From the NCBI GenBank assembly GCA_965658745.1, contig CBFHTK010000003.1:186001-250000 (forward strand): 64,000 nt of DNA, read 5' to 3'. Each line of letters opens with the position of its first letter. Within the stretch, counting starts at the first letter, position 1. The translations under genes were made by a program, and so were the position numbers. This document shows, piece by piece, positions 42,715-52,051 of the stretch. This DNA is from JAHDFB01 sp965658745. Its GTDB lineage: Bacteria > Bacteroidota > Bacteroidia > Chitinophagales > Saprospiraceae. The notes beneath the pieces were generated by a model. It saw only the letters and a list, made by a program, of their open reading frames with translations. It did no database searches and was not told where the DNA came from.

Positions 42715-45510
42715 TTAGTGCGCCTCCAACCAAGTTTCTCCAACGTCCATTCCAATTTTGATAGGGACCTTGAGACCAGGTAGAGCATTTTTCATATGCT
42801 CTTCAACCAAAATCTTCATTTCTTCCAATTCAGGTTTATACACATCAAAGACCAATTCGTCATGAACTTGCATGATCATCTTGGATTGATAAACTCTTGA
42901 TTTCATTTCCTTATGGATTGTAATCATGGCCATCTTGATCATATCAGCAGCTGTTCCTTGTATTGGCGTATTGATAGCCATTCGCTCAGCGTTTCCTCGA
43001 GCAAGACTACTTTTACCATTTATATCTCGTAATTCTCGTTTTCTACCCATCAATGTTGTAACATATCCTTTCTCACGGGCTTCAGCCACGATATCTACCA
43101 TATATTTTTGCAATCCAGGAAACTGCTTAAAATACTGTTCAATTAGTTGGCTTGCCTCCTTTCGTTTGATTCCTAGTTGACGTGATAAATTGGTAGCACC
43201 TGCTCCGTAAGTAATAGAAAAATTTACAGTCTTCGCATTTCTTCTTTGTTCAGCGGTAACTTCTTCAAATGGCACTTCATAAACTTTCGCAGCAGTTGCT
43301 CTGTGAAAATCTTGATCATTTATGAAAGCTTCGAGCATACCTTCATCATTGCTAATATCAGCAATGAGACGTAATTCTATTTGTGAATAATCTGCTGCAA
43401 GAAGTATAAAGTCTTCATTTCTTGGTATAAAGGCATTCCTAATCTTCCTTCCCGCCTCGTTCTTTATTGGAATATTCTGTAAATTTGGATTCTCTGAACT
43501 AAGTCTTCCCGTTGCTGCACGAGCTTGGTTGAAGCTACTATGTACTCTTCCAGTTTTTGAATTTATCAACAAAGGCAAAGCATCTACGTAAGTAGACTTT
43601 AGTTTACTGTATTTTCTGTATTCCAATATGTCACTTACGATTTCATTATCAATAGCTAATTCCGAAAGTTTTTCAACGTCTGTTGAATATGTACCGTTGC
43701 TATTCTTTCTCCATCTATATGGAATCTTCAATCTATCGAAGAGTATCTCACCAACCTGTTTTGGTGAACTAATATTAAAAGAACTTCCTGCCTTTTCGTA
43801 AATCTCCTTTTCTTTCTTTTTGATTTCAATTTCAAGATCTTTAGAATACTCATTAAGAAATTCGCCAGAAATTCGGACTCCTTCATACTCCATTTCAGCC
43901 AAGACCTCGATCAAAGGTTCTTCTATATCTTGGTAAAGCTTGAGAAGTTCTTTCTTCTTCAAATCTTCGAATAGTATTTTTTGAATCTGTAAGGTAACAT
44001 CAGCATCTTCCCCTGCATACTCCGCAACTTTAGCAATCTCAATATCCTTCATATTTAGTTGCCCCTTTCCTGAGCCAATTAAGTCACTGATTGGTACCAT
44101 TTTGTATCCTAAATACGCTTCAGAAAGATAGTCTAGTTTGTGACGTTTGTCAGGTTCCAAGAGGTAATGTGCAATCATTGTATCCTGAAAGAATCCTCGT
44201 ATATCGACACCGTACCACTTCATCATCAATATATCATACTTGATGTTTTGACCGATTTTATCAATTTTTTCATCCTCTAAAACCGACTTAAAAATCTCAA
44301 CAATTTCAAGTGCTTTTTCTCTTTCTTGTGGCACAGGTACATAATATGCTTCACCAGCTTCAAAGGAAAATGCAAGTCCTACTAGATTGACTTCGTGAAC
44401 ATTCAGTCCCGTTGTTTCTGTATCAAAGCTAATGATTGGTTTAGTCGAAAGTAATTTAGCTAGAGAAACTTGTTCTGTCCTAGTATCAACTAGTCGATAA
44501 TCATGTTTCGTATTTTCAATATTCTTACTGACTAGTTGATATTTTTCAACTTTTGATGAGGATTTTTTGAAACCAGATGCTGTATTAGCTACTTTCGCAG
44601 CTGTACTTCCAAATAAATCACCTTGAACGGCTTCCCCTGGCCCCAATATACTATGTGCTAATGATCGAAATTCTAGTTCTTGAAAAATTGTAGTGAGAGC
44701 TTCCCTATCCAATTGATCAATTTGATATTCTGTAGCATCAAACTTGATAGGCACATCTACTTTAATAGTTGCAAGCCATTTTGACAATCTAGCTTGATCC
44801 GCAAAGTTCTCTAGATTTTCTTTTTGCTTTCCCTTTAACTGATCAGTTGATTCCAAAAGTACTTCTGTTGACCCAAACAACTTCAGAAGTTTCGATGCTG
44901 TCTTTGCTCCTATACCTGGAACACCAGGAATATTATCAACAGAATCACCCTGCAAAGCAAGTACATCAATAACCTGTGATACTTCTTGTATGTCAAATTT
45001 CTCAAGTACTTCGGGTATACCCAAGATTTCAACACCATTTCCTTGACGACTAGGTTTGTACATGAAAATGTTCTCAGAAACTAATTGCGCATAGTCCTTA
45101 TCTGGTGTTACCATATATACCTCAAAACCTTCCTTCTCAGCCTGCTTTGCTAATGTACCAATTATGTCATCCGCTTCATATTCATCCATTTCAATAATAG
45201 GAATCTTGAATCCTTCCACAATCTTTTTAATGAATGGAAGTGCTATCTTGATATCATTTGGTTGCTCCTCACGGTTCGCTTTATAAGAGGCATATTCCTT
45301 GTGTCTAAAAGTAGGACCACTTCTATCAAATGATACCGCTATATGGGTCGGATCCTGATTCTTCATTAAATCCCACATCGTTCGCACAAATCCAGTAATT
45401 GCGGATGTGTTTACCCCTTTTGAATTGATTAATGGGCGATTTATAAATGCAAAATGTGCGCGATAAACCAATGCATGACCATCTAATAAAAACAGTTTCT
45501 TTTTTGCCAT
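42715..45510 (-). CDS. polA: DNA polymerase I
   Basis: Pol I performs Okazaki-fragment maturation and repair synthesis. The 931-residue protein has all three domains: the N-terminal 5'-nuclease (FLLDGHALVYRAHFAF, MDEYEADDIIGTLA, GDSVDNIPGVPGIGAKTA), then a proofreading 3'-5' exonuclease with DTETTG (Exo I), GQNIKYDILM (Exo II) and YAGEDADVTL (Exo III). The exonuclease is therefore likely active, unlike that of some Gram-positive relatives. The polymerase motifs A (LAADYSQIELRLIA), B (RRNAKTVNFSITYGAG) and C (MQVHDELVFDV) are complete. Length is typical. It is transcribed alone, with a strong hairpin after it. Confidence 0.98.
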   Translation of the reverse strand: MAKKKLFLLDGHALVYRAHFAFINRPLINSKGVNTSAITGFVRTMWDLMKNQDPTHIAVSFDRSGPTFRHKEYASYKANREEQPNDIKIALPFIKKIVEGFKIPIIEMDEYEADDIIGTLAKQAEKEGFEVYMVTPDKDYAQLVSENIFMYKPSRQGNGVEILGIPEVLEKFDIQEVSQVIDVLALQGDSVDNIPGVPGIGAKTASKLLKLFGSTEVLLESTDQLKGKQKENLENFADQARLSKWLATIKVDVPIKFDATEYQIDQLDREALTTIFQELEFRSLAHSILGPGEAVQGDLFGSTAAKVANTASGFKKSSSKVEKYQLVSKNIENTKHDYRLVDTRTEQVSLAKLLSTKPIISFDTETTGLNVHEVNLVGLAFSFEAGEAYYVPVPQEREKALEIVEIFKSVLEDEKIDKIGQNIKYDILMMKWYGVDIRGFFQDTMIAHYLLEPDKRHKLDYLSEAYLGYKMVPISDLIGSGKGQLNMKDIEIAKVAEYAGEDADVTLQIQKILFEDLKKKELLKLYQDIEEPLIEVLAEMEYEGVRISGEFLNEYSKDLEIEIKKKEKEIYEKAGSSFNISSPKQVGEILFDRLKIPYRWRKNSNGTYSTDVEKLSELAIDNEIVSDILEYRKYSKLKSTYVDALPLLINSKTGRVHSSFNQARAATGRLSSENPNLQNIPIKNEAGRKIRNAFIPRNEDFILLAADYSQIELRLIADISNDEGMLEAFINDQDFHRATAAKVYEVPFEEVTAEQRRNAKTVNFSITYGAGATNLSRQLGIKRKEASQLIEQYFKQFPGLQKYMVDIVAEAREKGYVTTLMGRKRELRDINGKSSLARGNAERMAINTPIQGTAADMIKMAMITIHKEMKSRVYQSKMIMQVHDELVFDVYKPELEEMKILVEEHMKNALPGLKVPIKIGMDVGETWLEAH

Positions 45511-45633
45511 TTGACTATGTTTAACTACTTAAGATTCCACAAAACGAACTATTTGCAATGTGGGGCTGAAAGATAGCAGGAATAAGTCATTAAAACCAAT
45601 CCAACTATGTAGAATTTAAATGCGATCTAATTC

Positions 45634-47199
45634 CTACCCTGCCCAATCTTCACGATCCAAACTACGATAATTTATTGCTTCTGCTAGATGTTCGATTTTA
45701 ATTTCAGTAGATCCTTCCAAATCTGCTACGGTTCGAGATACTTTCAGGATTCGATCGTATGCACGTGCCGACAATTGAAGTTTTTCCATCGAATTTCTAA
45801 GCAATTGTGTTCCAGCATTATTCAATTTACATACCTTCTTCACCATAGATGAAGGCATCTGAGCATTGTAGTAGATATTATCTAGATGCGCGAAGCGCTT
45901 CTCTTGCACGTTTCTTGCTCGAACAACACGTTCAACAATCTTTGCACTTCGTTCCTCGACTTTTTCTTGGAGACTCAGTTGATCATAACTGACTGGTGTA
46001 ACTTCAACATGTAAATCAATCCGGTCCAATAAAGGTCCCGAGATCTTATTGAGATATTTCTTTACAGCTCCTGGCGGGCACATACAATCTTTTTCGGGAT
46101 GATTATAATAGCCACAAGGACAAGGGTTCATAGAAGAAATCAACATAAAACTGGAAGGAAAGTCTACTGATAATCTAGCCCGAGAAATAGTTACTCGCCT
46201 CTCTTCCATCGGCTGTCGTAGAACCTCTAGAACCGATCTTTTGAACTCCGGTAACTCATCTAGAAATAGTACTCCGTTATGCGCTAGAGATATTTCTCCA
46301 GGATTTGGATTCGATCCGCCGCCAACAAGTGCAACATCGCTAATAGTATGATGAGGAGCTCTGAAAGGACGTTTGGACACCAAAGCATCATGATCTTTAA
46401 GTAAACCTGCTACTGAATGAATCTTTGTGGTTTCTAAAGCTTCATGTAAGTTAAGAGGTGGAAGTATCGTCGGTAGTCGTCTCGCTAGCATTGTTTTTCC
46501 TGCCCCGGGAGGGCCAATCAGAATTACATTGTGCCCACCAGAAGCTGCTAATTCAAGTGCTCTCTTAATATTCTCTTGTCCTTTTACGTCGCTGAAGTCT
46601 AGGTCGAATTCTTTCGGTTGTCTTTTAAAAATCCCTCTAGTATCAACATGAATCGGATCTCCATCCCATTTTCCTTTGAAGAAATCATAAGCATCTTTCA
46701 GAGTCTCTATTCCATATACCTCTAGATTGTCAACTATAGCAGCTTCTCTAGCATTCTGAGCAGGAACAATCATTCCTTTAAACCCTTCTTTTCGAGCTTG
46801 AATTGCAATCGGTAAAGCTCCTCTAATTGGTCTAAGTGATCCATCAAGTGATAACTCGCCCATGATCACATACTTTTCAAGTTCTGTAGCCGCTTCCTTT
46901 GGTAGTTGCCCTGAAGAAGCCAGAATACCTAATGCTATCGGAAGATCATAAGCTGATCCTTCTTTTCTTATATCAGCAGGGGCTAGATTAACTACAAGTT
47001 TGGTTCTTGGCATATGTAATCCTATGTTCTTGATTCCCGTTTCAATCCGTTGAAATCCTTCCTTAACTGCCACATCTGGTAATCCGACCAAATAGTAAAA
47101 CGATTTATTTGACGCAACCGTACCACCATAATTGACTTCAACTGTAATTGTATGTGCCTCAACACCAGTGACTGTACTCGCAAATGTTTTTACTAACAT
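45634..47199 (-). CDS. comM: YifB/ComM family Mg chelatase-like ATPase
   Basis: This 521-residue AAA+ protein of the ComM/YifB family acts in natural transformation as a hexameric branch-migration helicase in better studied species. The N-terminal Lon-like domain is present (VASNKSFYYLVGLPDVAVKE, AIVDNLEVYGIETLKDAYDF), then the AAA+ core with Walker A LIGPPGAGKTMLARRLPTI and Walker B FLDELPEF. A zinc-type CPCG..C motif (MNPCPCGYYNHPEKDCMCPP) is inserted as usual, and the C-terminal Mg-chelatase helical domain closes it (ARAYDRILKVSRTVADL). Whether this organism is naturally competent is unknown. Confidence 0.93.
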   Translation of the reverse strand: MLVKTFASTVTGVEAHTITVEVNYGGTVASNKSFYYLVGLPDVAVKEGFQRIETGIKNIGLHMPRTKLVVNLAPADIRKEGSAYDLPIALGILASSGQLPKEAATELEKYVIMGELSLDGSLRPIRGALPIAIQARKEGFKGMIVPAQNAREAAIVDNLEVYGIETLKDAYDFFKGKWDGDPIHVDTRGIFKRQPKEFDLDFSDVKGQENIKRALELAASGGHNVILIGPPGAGKTMLARRLPTILPPLNLHEALETTKIHSVAGLLKDHDALVSKRPFRAPHHTISDVALVGGGSNPNPGEISLAHNGVLFLDELPEFKRSVLEVLRQPMEERRVTISRARLSVDFPSSFMLISSMNPCPCGYYNHPEKDCMCPPGAVKKYLNKISGPLLDRIDLHVEVTPVSYDQLSLQEKVEERSAKIVERVVRARNVQEKRFAHLDNIYYNAQMPSSMVKKVCKLNNAGTQLLRNSMEKLQLSARAYDRILKVSRTVADLEGSTEIKIEHLAEAINYRSLDREDWAG

Positions 47200-47420
47200 A
47201 TCCTCTTTCTATATTAGTGTAATGAGTTGAAGTTTTGTCCCCCTTTGAATTGACTTTTTTTGAAACCTATATATATTATGACTTAAGCTCGCTTCAGCAT
47301 TTATTATGAAATGGGTTGATAAAATTTGATTTGCTCAAATCACAAGTTAAGTCTTATGAAAATTCGTACTTTAGTCATCCTTCCATTTAGGAACATTGAA
47401 TCAGAAATCATAAGTTACAA

Positions 47421-50093
47421 ATGACAATATTTTACATCCATTACAATTGTAATGCAGACGATTCGCTACAAATTGAGTTTCTAGATAATTCGGGTTCAGT
47501 AGTGACTTCTCGAAATATGATATCCTTTGATTCCTCTCATTGGCACACAATGCTGGAATCAAACACTAATGGCATTACGCACTATCGATATGTACATTTG
47601 GAAAAGTCTGGGGTTAAAACTCCAGAGATTGGAGAGTTACGTTCTTTTAGTCAGCGTAAATCGACAAATTATCAACTCATTCACGATCAATGGTACTCAA
47701 AAGAAAGAGCTGATAGTATCTTTCTTAGTTCAGCTTTTCGTGATATTATATACAATAGACAATCATCAAAGATTCGACCTTCTACTTCGAAAAAGAATCA
47801 ATTGTCTTTTAGCTTAGTTGCGGCTAATGTACCACATGATCTAAGTGTTGCTGTGATAGGAAATATTCCTCAACTTGGCAATTGGACCGAGCCACAGCTG
47901 ATGTCTTGTACAGATTTTCCTACATGGAGTTTAAACCTTGCAATTGAAGATTCAACGATAGATATAGAGTATAAATATGTACTTTGCGATCCGAAGTCTA
48001 AATTAATTCACCAATGGGAATCAGGTGCCAATCGCCAAATTCAACTAAATCTTCCATCAGAAAATTCTTGTTCTTTCCATCAAAATGACCAGTTCTTTGA
48101 ATATGAAAGTCAACCTTATCGAGGTTCTGGAGTAGCTATTCCTGTTTTTTCACTTAGAAGTCATTCAAGCTTTGGAATCGGAGAGTTTTTGGACTTGCTT
48201 CCATTTATTGATTTTGCTTCAGCAACGAAGATGCATATTGTGCAGACCTTACCTGTCAACGATACGATTGCGCGAAAAACATGGCAAGATTCTTATCCAT
48301 ATGCGGCAATTTCAGTATTTGCTCTTCATCCGTTGTATGTCAATATACCAAAAATTGCAGATTTTGAAGACAAGGCAGTTAGCAATGCATATGAAAAGGA
48401 TAGAAAGGAGCTCAAATCAGAGGCCGAGGTAGATTTTGATCGAGTATTGGAAAGGAAAATGTTTTATTTCCGCGCTTTGTTTGAACAAGAGAAAGGTCTT
48501 TTGGGCTCGGACCCAAAATTTAATAGTTTTCTCAAAGAGAACGAAAGCTGGATTCGTTCTTACGGTGCTTTCTGTGCATTAAGAGATAAATACAAAACTG
48601 CGGATTTTAACCAATGGCCAAAACATGCGACTTATCAAAAAAAGGCGATTAATAGCAGTTTGAAAAAGGACCAGAAGCTAAATGAAGATTCCCTTTTCTA
48701 TCAGTTCTTGCAATATCACGCTGACTTACAGTTGAAAACCGCTAGGCAATATGGCCGTGAAAAACGAGTAGTCTTAAAAGGGGATTTGCCGATAGGAATC
48801 TACCGATATAGTTGCGATGCCTGGGTTGCTCCTCATTTGTACAATATGAATGAACAAGCTGGAGCCCCGCCTGATGCATATGCTGTATTGGGTCAAAACT
48901 GGGGTTTCCCAACTTACAATTGGAGCGAGATGGCAAAAGATGGCTTCAGCTGGTGGCGTGAAAGGATGCAGAAATTATCAAGCTATTTCGATGCCCTCCG
49001 AATAGATCATATTTTAGGTTTCTTTAGAATTTGGATGATACCGCTTCATCAAGTTCAAGGAACACTTGGCCTTTTCAATCCCCGAAAACCGTATACACGC
49101 GACGAATTAATGCATTATGGTCTGTATGGTGATCTTTCGTACTATACGCAACCTTACATTCGTAAGAAAATGCTTCAAGAAATATTCGGTAAAAACAGCA
49201 AAGAGATCATCAAACAATTTCTTGACGAACATCATGCCAAAACCTATCAATTTAAAGCCGAATATCAAGATCAAAAATCAATTGAAAGATTTATTGATGA
49301 TTCAAATAACGCTCTTTTTATAGATAACAAATCTGCGATTCTCTCCCTTATGACTGAAGTCCTATTGATTGAAGAACCGAGATCGATGGGAACGGCATAT
49401 AACCCCAGAATCACCTTGCAGACAACATATCTATATAAATCGCTTGATCAGCATATGAAAGATGCTTTTGATCGGATGTACATTGACTATTTCTACCACA
49501 GACATAATGATTTTTGGAAGGATCAAGCGACATGGAAGCTTCCCGCATTATTGAATGCAAGTAATATGTTTATCTGCGGAGAAGATCTAGGTATGATCCC
49601 AGCCAGTGTGCCTGAAGTGATGGAATCGCTTAATATTATTCCACTTGAAATTCAGCGAATGCCAAAAGGTACAAATCCTTTCGGAAAGCCTGACGAATAT
49701 CCGTATTATTCAGTTTGCTCTCCTTCCTGCCACGACATGTCAACTATCAGGGGATGGTGGGAGGAAAACAGCGACCGACGTCAACGATTCTATCACGACC
49801 ACATGAATAAACCTGGCAAAGCTCCTACTAAATGCTCAACTACAACTGTTGAAACAATCGTGCAAGAGCACTTAGATTCAAAATCTATGCTCGCCATTTT
49901 TCCGATTCAAGATATCTTGGGAATGGATGAAAAGCTAAGACGCGATGATGCGAAAGCAGAGCAAATTAATGAGCCTAGTAATCCAAATCACTATTGGCGA
50001 TATAGGATTCATATATCCTCAGAAAAACTTCTCGAAGAGCAAGGATTCGTGGAAAAATGGGCGAAAATGGTTCAGAAATCGAAAAGGTCTTAG
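47421..50093 (+). CDS. malQ: 4-alpha-glucanotransferase with N-terminal starch-binding domains
   Basis: This is an amylomaltase/disproportionating enzyme (GH77) that transfers glucan chains during glycogen or maltodextrin metabolism. The 890-residue protein is longer than E. coli MalQ because of two N-terminal CBM20-like domains: one at residues 1-75 and one at about 130-230 (FSLVAANVPHDLSVAVIGNI, LGNWTEPQLM). The GH77 barrel has the nucleophile block FDALRIDHILGFFRIW, the acid/base block FICGEDLGMIPASVPEVM and PSCHDMSTIRGWWEE. This architecture is plant-DPE2-like and common in Bacteroidota. No other glycogen gene is adjacent. The 221-base gap to divergent comM holds both promoters, without an exact consensus I can name. 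Confidence 0.95.
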   Translation: MTIFYIHYNCNADDSLQIEFLDNSGSVVTSRNMISFDSSHWHTMLESNTNGITHYRYVHLEKSGVKTPEIGELRSFSQRKSTNYQLIHDQWYSKERADSIFLSSAFRDIIYNRQSSKIRPSTSKKNQLSFSLVAANVPHDLSVAVIGNIPQLGNWTEPQLMSCTDFPTWSLNLAIEDSTIDIEYKYVLCDPKSKLIHQWESGANRQIQLNLPSENSCSFHQNDQFFEYESQPYRGSGVAIPVFSLRSHSSFGIGEFLDLLPFIDFASATKMHIVQTLPVNDTIARKTWQDSYPYAAISVFALHPLYVNIPKIADFEDKAVSNAYEKDRKELKSEAEVDFDRVLERKMFYFRALFEQEKGLLGSDPKFNSFLKENESWIRSYGAFCALRDKYKTADFNQWPKHATYQKKAINSSLKKDQKLNEDSLFYQFLQYHADLQLKTARQYGREKRVVLKGDLPIGIYRYSCDAWVAPHLYNMNEQAGAPPDAYAVLGQNWGFPTYNWSEMAKDGFSWWRERMQKLSSYFDALRIDHILGFFRIWMIPLHQVQGTLGLFNPRKPYTRDELMHYGLYGDLSYYTQPYIRKKMLQEIFGKNSKEIIKQFLDEHHAKTYQFKAEYQDQKSIERFIDDSNNALFIDNKSAILSLMTEVLLIEEPRSMGTAYNPRITLQTTYLYKSLDQHMKDAFDRMYIDYFYHRHNDFWKDQATWKLPALLNASNMFICGEDLGMIPASVPEVMESLNIIPLEIQRMPKGTNPFGKPDEYPYYSVCSPSCHDMSTIRGWWEENSDRRQRFYHDHMNKPGKAPTKCSTTTVETIVQEHLDSKSMLAIFPIQDILGMDEKLRRDDAKAEQINEPSNPNHYWRYRIHISSEKLLEEQGFVEKWAKMVQKSKRS

Positions 50094-50202
50094 ATTGATT
50101 AGCCAAATTCCCTTCAGTTTTCGCAAATTTATTTGCAGCTCAAAGGTCCATCTACATTGACTTTCTAACTCAGAAGCAATAAAAAAGCAAAAAAAGAGCA
50201 TT

Positions 50203-50230
50203 AGTGTTTAAACATTAATGTTCAAACACT
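50203..50230. promoter_or_regulatory. 28-bp palindromic operator before marR
   Basis: Half-site AGTGTTTAAACATT is followed by the reverse complement with a single mismatched pair (A at 50212 region versus C at 50223). The dyad centre lies at 50216/50217. It sits where the -33 region of the TAnnTTTG promoter (50233) is expected, so protein bound here should block transcription of marR-yceI. Size and symmetry fit a winged-helix MarR dimer site. Confidence 0.7.
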
Positions 50231-50232
50231 AT

Positions 50233-50240
50233 TATATTTG
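50233..50240 (+). promoter_or_regulatory. Bacteroidota -7 promoter element before marR
   Basis: TATATTTG matches TAnnTTTG exactly and ends 4 bases before the ATG at 50245. The mRNA is thus predicted to be leaderless or nearly so. Confidence 0.5.
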
Positions 50241-50244
50241 CATC

Positions 50245-50700
50245 ATGAGTATAGAGAAAGACCTTCAACAATCTAAGCCATTTAAGAATGAATTACAGCG
50301 CGCTGCTGTGAATCTATTCTTTACTTCTCGCTACGTAGAAACTCGATTGCAGGACTTCCATAAGTCTTTTGGAGTAACTATGAAACAATATAACATCCTT
50401 CGAATTCTAAAAGGAGCTGGAAAACCTATAAGTACTCAGCTTATCAGAGAGCGAATGATAGATAGAATGTCTGACATATCGCGCATTGTTGACAGAATGG
50501 TAGACAAAGAAATTGTCTCCAAATGTACGAATGGTGCTGACAAACGTCTAGTAGATATTAGTCTCACAGAAAAAGGAATGAGCTTGCTGGAAGAGATCAA
50601 TGTAGCTCAGGAACTGCAAGAGAATATACTTGACAATCTCTCTGTTGAAGATGCTAAACAACTCAACACGCTACTAGATAAAATACGAGGATACAATTAA
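50245..50700 (+). CDS. MarR family transcriptional regulator
   Basis: This is a 151-residue winged-helix repressor of the MarR family. The fold is visible: N-terminal dimer helix, KQYNILRILKGAGKPISTQL, the recognition helix region RMIDRMSDISRIVDRMVDKE, and the wing CTNGADKRLVDISLTEKG. A Cys at about residue 94 sits before the wing, a possible redox or ligand-sensing residue. The start at 50245 is chosen because an in-frame ATG at 50218 would lie inside the palindromic operator and upstream of the -7 element. yceI follows after 35 bases, so the regulator probably controls itself and yceI. Confidence 0.9.
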   Translation: MSIEKDLQQSKPFKNELQRAAVNLFFTSRYVETRLQDFHKSFGVTMKQYNILRILKGAGKPISTQLIRERMIDRMSDISRIVDRMVDKEIVSKCTNGADKRLVDISLTEKGMSLLEEINVAQELQENILDNLSVEDAKQLNTLLDKIRGYN

Positions 50701-50735
50701 CAGATAAACTTTTTAAACAAATTAAATACATTAAA

Positions 50736-51326
50736 ATGAAACAATTTTTTGCAATCGGATTATTGCCACTATTCTTGGCCTTTGGATTTATCAACACAAA
50801 CAATACTGCTCCAACTGGAGAGATCAAGTCAAGTACAATTGAATGGAAAGGTTACAAGGTAACTGGTTCTCACTACGGCAACATTGACATACAAAGTGGT
50901 AAATTACAATTTGATGATAACGGAGCTCTTACAGGAGGTAAGATTGTAATTGATATGAATTCAATTACAAATAGCGATCTTACTGGTGAGTATAATGGCA
51001 AGCTTATCGGGCACTTGAAGTCTGATGATTTCTTTGGCGTAGCAACCTACCCAACAGCTACACTTGAAATTACTAATGTTGCTGCAAAAGGAACTCCTGG
51101 AGACTATAAAGTGACTGCTGATTTAACAATCAAAAACACTACAAAATCTATCAAATTCTATACTAATATCAGTGACAACGATGGTATGAAGGTAGCAACT
51201 GCAGATATGAAAATTGACAGATCAGAATATAGTGTTAAATATGGTTCAGGCTCATTTTTTGATAACCTAGGAGACAAGACGATTTACGATGAGTTTGATA
51301 TCAACGTAAAATTGGTAGTAGAATAG
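50736..51326 (+). CDS. YceI family periplasmic lipid-binding protein
   Basis: This 196-residue protein has a signal peptide (FFAIGLLPLFLAFGF) and a YceI-type lipocalin-like fold: STIEWKGYKVTGSHYGNIDI, then GGKIVIDMNSI, HLKSDDFFGVATYPTATLEI, VTADLTIKNTTKSIKF and the conserved AD/DRSEY block (MKIDRSEYSVKYGSG). Family members bind isoprenoids or other amphiphiles and often respond to acid, base or peroxide stress. It is second in a likely operon with marR. A hairpin with a T-run follows 45 bases after the stop. Confidence 0.93.
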   Translation: MKQFFAIGLLPLFLAFGFINTNNTAPTGEIKSSTIEWKGYKVTGSHYGNIDIQSGKLQFDDNGALTGGKIVIDMNSITNSDLTGEYNGKLIGHLKSDDFFGVATYPTATLEITNVAAKGTPGDYKVTADLTIKNTTKSIKFYTNISDNDGMKVATADMKIDRSEYSVKYGSGSFFDNLGDKTIYDEFDINVKLVVE

Positions 51327-51370
51327 ATTTTGGCTCAGCCATAAAAAAATAATAAGTTTAATAGGAAAGG

Positions 51371-51405
51371 GACTGTCTCATAACGAGATGGTCTCTTGCT
51401 TTTTC
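51371..51405 (+). terminator. Probable terminator after yceI
   Basis: GACTGTCTC (51371-51379) can pair with GAGATGGTC (51385-51393) as a 9-bp RNA stem with two G-U pairs and a 5-base loop, then TCTTGCTTTTTCC. It also overlaps a possible gene relic on the other strand. Confidence 0.5.
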
Positions 51406-51616
51406 CTCCTTTATCTGCAGGCTGATCTGTGATCACTCCGCTGATCGTTTCTATTATTATTTAGTTGTTCACATCCAAGTGCTCGGCTGTCGTTGGATCA
51501 ATTTTTATCAGTTCTTCTTTGGCCACCTAGTCGGCATACTTAGATGGTTATTCTAGTTGTACCATCGTCCAGTACTCATGTCAATACGGTGGAGTCTATT
51601 AAACCCCCCACGTCAT

Positions 51617-51862
51617 CGAGGCTTTAGCCTCGTAATTTTAGCATTGTAGTAGTATTACGTACATTACGACCCTAAAGGGTCGAGGACAAGTTTACAGTAA
51701 TTGAGAATAGAAAACGGAACAGCAGTTTTCAGTAAGATTAGAAACCAGGAACGACTAAGCCACTGAAAATATCAGTCTACTTTCTCCTCTCACAAGTCCC
51801 GTAGGGACGACACCTTAATAGCAGAATTGCAATAAAAAAAACCAGCTCCGTACGTGCGGCAC
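51617..51862. repeat. REP-like palindromic repeats
   Basis: The 725-base gap between yceI and yqeY contains several short palindromes with related cores: CGAGGCTTTAGCCTCG (51617-51632), CGACCCTAAAGGGTCG (51667-51682), GTCCCGTAGGGAC (51796-51808), and an eroded copy AGCTCCGTACGTGCGGCACC (51844-51863). The third and fourth resemble intergenic repeats I recall from other Bacteroidota genomes (CCCGTAGGGacgacac type). No gene is supported in this gap. Confidence 0.5.
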
Positions 51863-51956
51863 CTTTGTTTCAGAGTAACCAAAATATAATCTAGATAGAA
51901 TTTCTTTAAAAATCATCAAAAAAGAGACTGCCAAATTATTAAAACGTACAAAAGAA

Positions 51957-51988
51957 AACCACTACAGGATCTAGATCGTCTAGTGGTT
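51957..51988 (-). terminator. Terminator after the yqeY gene
   Basis: On the minus strand AACCACTA and TAGTGGTT enclose a smaller GATCTAGATC palindrome and are followed by TTCTTTTG. The hairpin lies 63 bases after the yqeY stop. Confidence 0.6.
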
Positions 51989-52051
51989 AATTAATTTATT
52001 TTATATCTATAACCGAAACACTATATTAGGACGGTACAAATCTTTCTGCAA

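Noticed and set aside
51601..51870. CRISPR array
   Set aside because: The palindromes differ in sequence and spacing, with no identical repeats, no regular spacers and no cas genes.
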